Assembly (NCBI GenBank): GCA_003558415.1
Contig: PWLT01000389.1
Coordinates: 1-6,684 of the forward strand
From: Hyphomicrobiales bacterium
Lineage (GTDB): Bacteria; Pseudomonadota; Alphaproteobacteria; Rhodobacterales; Rhodobacteraceae
DNA length: 6,684 nucleotides
Direction of reading: 5' to 3'
Shown: in pieces, positions 5,812-6,684 of the stretch
Position numbering within the stretch: the stretch's first letter is position 1
Layout of the letters: the number at the start of each line of letters is the position of its first letter
Position numbers and translations under genes: made by a program
The notes under the pieces: generated by a model
Seen by the model: the letters and a program-made list of their open reading frames with translations, nothing else
Told to the model about the DNA's origin: nothing
The model's database searches: none

Positions 5812-6684
5812 ATGAGCCAACCCAGCGCCCCCTGTATCGTCGCCGATATCGGCGGCACCAACAGCCGGGTGGCGCTGTGCCGTGAGGGTCGGTTGTGCCC
5901 GGGCAGCACGCGTCGCTACCGCAACGCCGATCATACGGATTTCGAGGCGATTCTGGACACATATCTCACTGAAACCGACGCGCCCGCCCCCGCGCAGGCC
6001 TGCATCGCGCTGGCCGGGCCGGTGCGCGACGGGGCGGGCGAGATGACCAATCTCGACTGGACACTCACCGAGTCGCGCCTCTCGACGGCAATCGGCGGGC
6101 GGCCGGTGACCCTGCTCAACGATCTGCAGGCGCAGGGTCATGCGCTGGGACGAATCGTGGCGGACAGCATGCATCCCCTCCTCACCGGCGCGAAACCGGC
6201 GCCAGGCGCGGCGCAGCTCGTGATCGGGGTAGGCACCGGATTCAACGCAGCAGCGGTGCATGAAGCGCCCTGCGGGCGGTTGGTCCTGGCCTCGGAATGC
6301 GGCCATGCCGGATTGCCGGTGCGCGACGAGGCGGAATTCGCGCTCAGCCGCCACCTCGCCGCGGACCACGGCTTCGCCGCTGTCGAGGATGTGCTCTCGG
6401 GCGGCGGGCTGGAGCGGCTCGATCGCTGGCTGGGCGCGGGCGAGGGCGGCGGGCCGGCGCGCGGCTCGCGCGAGATCATGCAGGCCATCGCGGCGGGCGA
6501 GCCACGCGCGCGGCATACGGGGCGGGGCTTCGCAGGGCTGTTCGGGGCGATGGCTGGCGATCTGGCGCTGATCCACCTGCCCTTCGGAGGCATCTGGCTG
6601 GTGGGCGGCATGGCGCGCGCCTTCGCGCCCTATCTCCACGAATTCGGCTTCGCCGAGGCGTTCCACGACAAGGGGCGTTTCGCC
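5812..6684 (+). CDS. glk: Glucokinase, E. coli Glk type (3' end cut by window edge)
   Basis: ATP-dependent glucokinase (Glk family, not ROK) that converts cytoplasmic glucose to glucose-6-phosphate. The frame is open for 291 residues to the last base of the window. The E. coli enzyme has about 321 residues, so roughly 25-30 are missing. The phosphate-binding DIGGTN is at 12-17, LAGPV at 67-71, and MTNLDW at 78-83 (matching MTNxxW in Glk). D104 in LLNDLQA is the catalytic base, GVGTGFN is the second ATP-binding turn, E162 and H165 in SECGH and E192 in EDVLSGGGL bind glucose, and the GGMARAF turn comes near the end. It lacks the zinc-binding cysteine cluster of ROK glucokinases. Its place behind the beta-glucosidase makes sense: hydrolysis of an ABC-imported glucoside yields unphosphorylated glucose, which must be trapped. 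The product would feed the Entner-Doudoroff route typical of this group (inference). Confidence 0.95.
   Translation, partial: MSQPSAPCIVADIGGTNSRVALCREGRLCPGSTRRYRNADHTDFEAILDTYLTETDAPAPAQACIALAGPVRDGAGEMTNLDWTLTESRLSTAIGGRPVTLLNDLQAQGHALGRIVADSMHPLLTGAKPAPGAAQLVIGVGTGFNAAAVHEAPCGRLVLASECGHAGLPVRDEAEFALSRHLAADHGFAAVEDVLSGGGLERLDRWLGAGEGGGPARGSREIMQAIAAGEPRARHTGRGFAGLFGAMAGDLALIHLPFGGIWLVGGMARAFAPYLHEFGFAEAFHDKGRFA

Overview
This window carries the divergent core of a glucoside uptake and utilisation locus. The likely source is an alphaproteobacterium of the Rhodobacteraceae/Roseobacter type. The basis for that is high GC throughout, strong third-position G/C bias, a very acidic periplasmic binding protein, and proteins that read as the AglE/AglF/AglG/AglR families known from Sinorhizobium and Rhodobacterales. 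The taxonomic guess rests on style and recalled family resemblance, not on a marker gene.

Layout. The minus-strand arm runs from about 3169 down to the left edge: aglE (periplasmic sugar-binding protein, 3169-1814), a strong intercistronic stem-loop (1769-1798), aglF (inner-membrane permease, 1742-762), and aglG (second permease, from 745, cut by the window edge). The plus-strand arm runs from 3422 to the right edge: a LacI-family regulator (3422-4459), a GH1 beta-glucosidase whose ATG overlaps the regulator's stop codon (4456-5769), and a glucokinase of the E. coli Glk type (5812 onward, cut by the right edge about 25-30 residues before its expected end). The 252-bp region between the arms holds a candidate promoter for each arm. 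Just downstream of each promoter is a LacI-type palindrome, and the two share the core CAAANCGNTTTG.

How it works together (inference). A glucoside is captured in the periplasm by AglE and imported by AglF-AglG with an ATPase that is not in the window. It is hydrolysed in the cytoplasm by the GH1 enzyme, and perhaps by an alpha-glucosidase beyond the left edge, and the released glucose is phosphorylated by Glk. The LacI-type protein probably represses both arms, including its own, through the two palindromes.

The window looks like a well-organised carbohydrate utilisation locus, not a previously undescribed system. The points most worth a second look are the paired operators, the pairing of an alpha-glucoside-type transporter with a beta-glucosidase, the roughly 130-residue periplasmic insertion in AglG, and the stem-loop between aglE and aglF. 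I saw no tRNA, rRNA, CRISPR array, insertion sequence or prophage feature.
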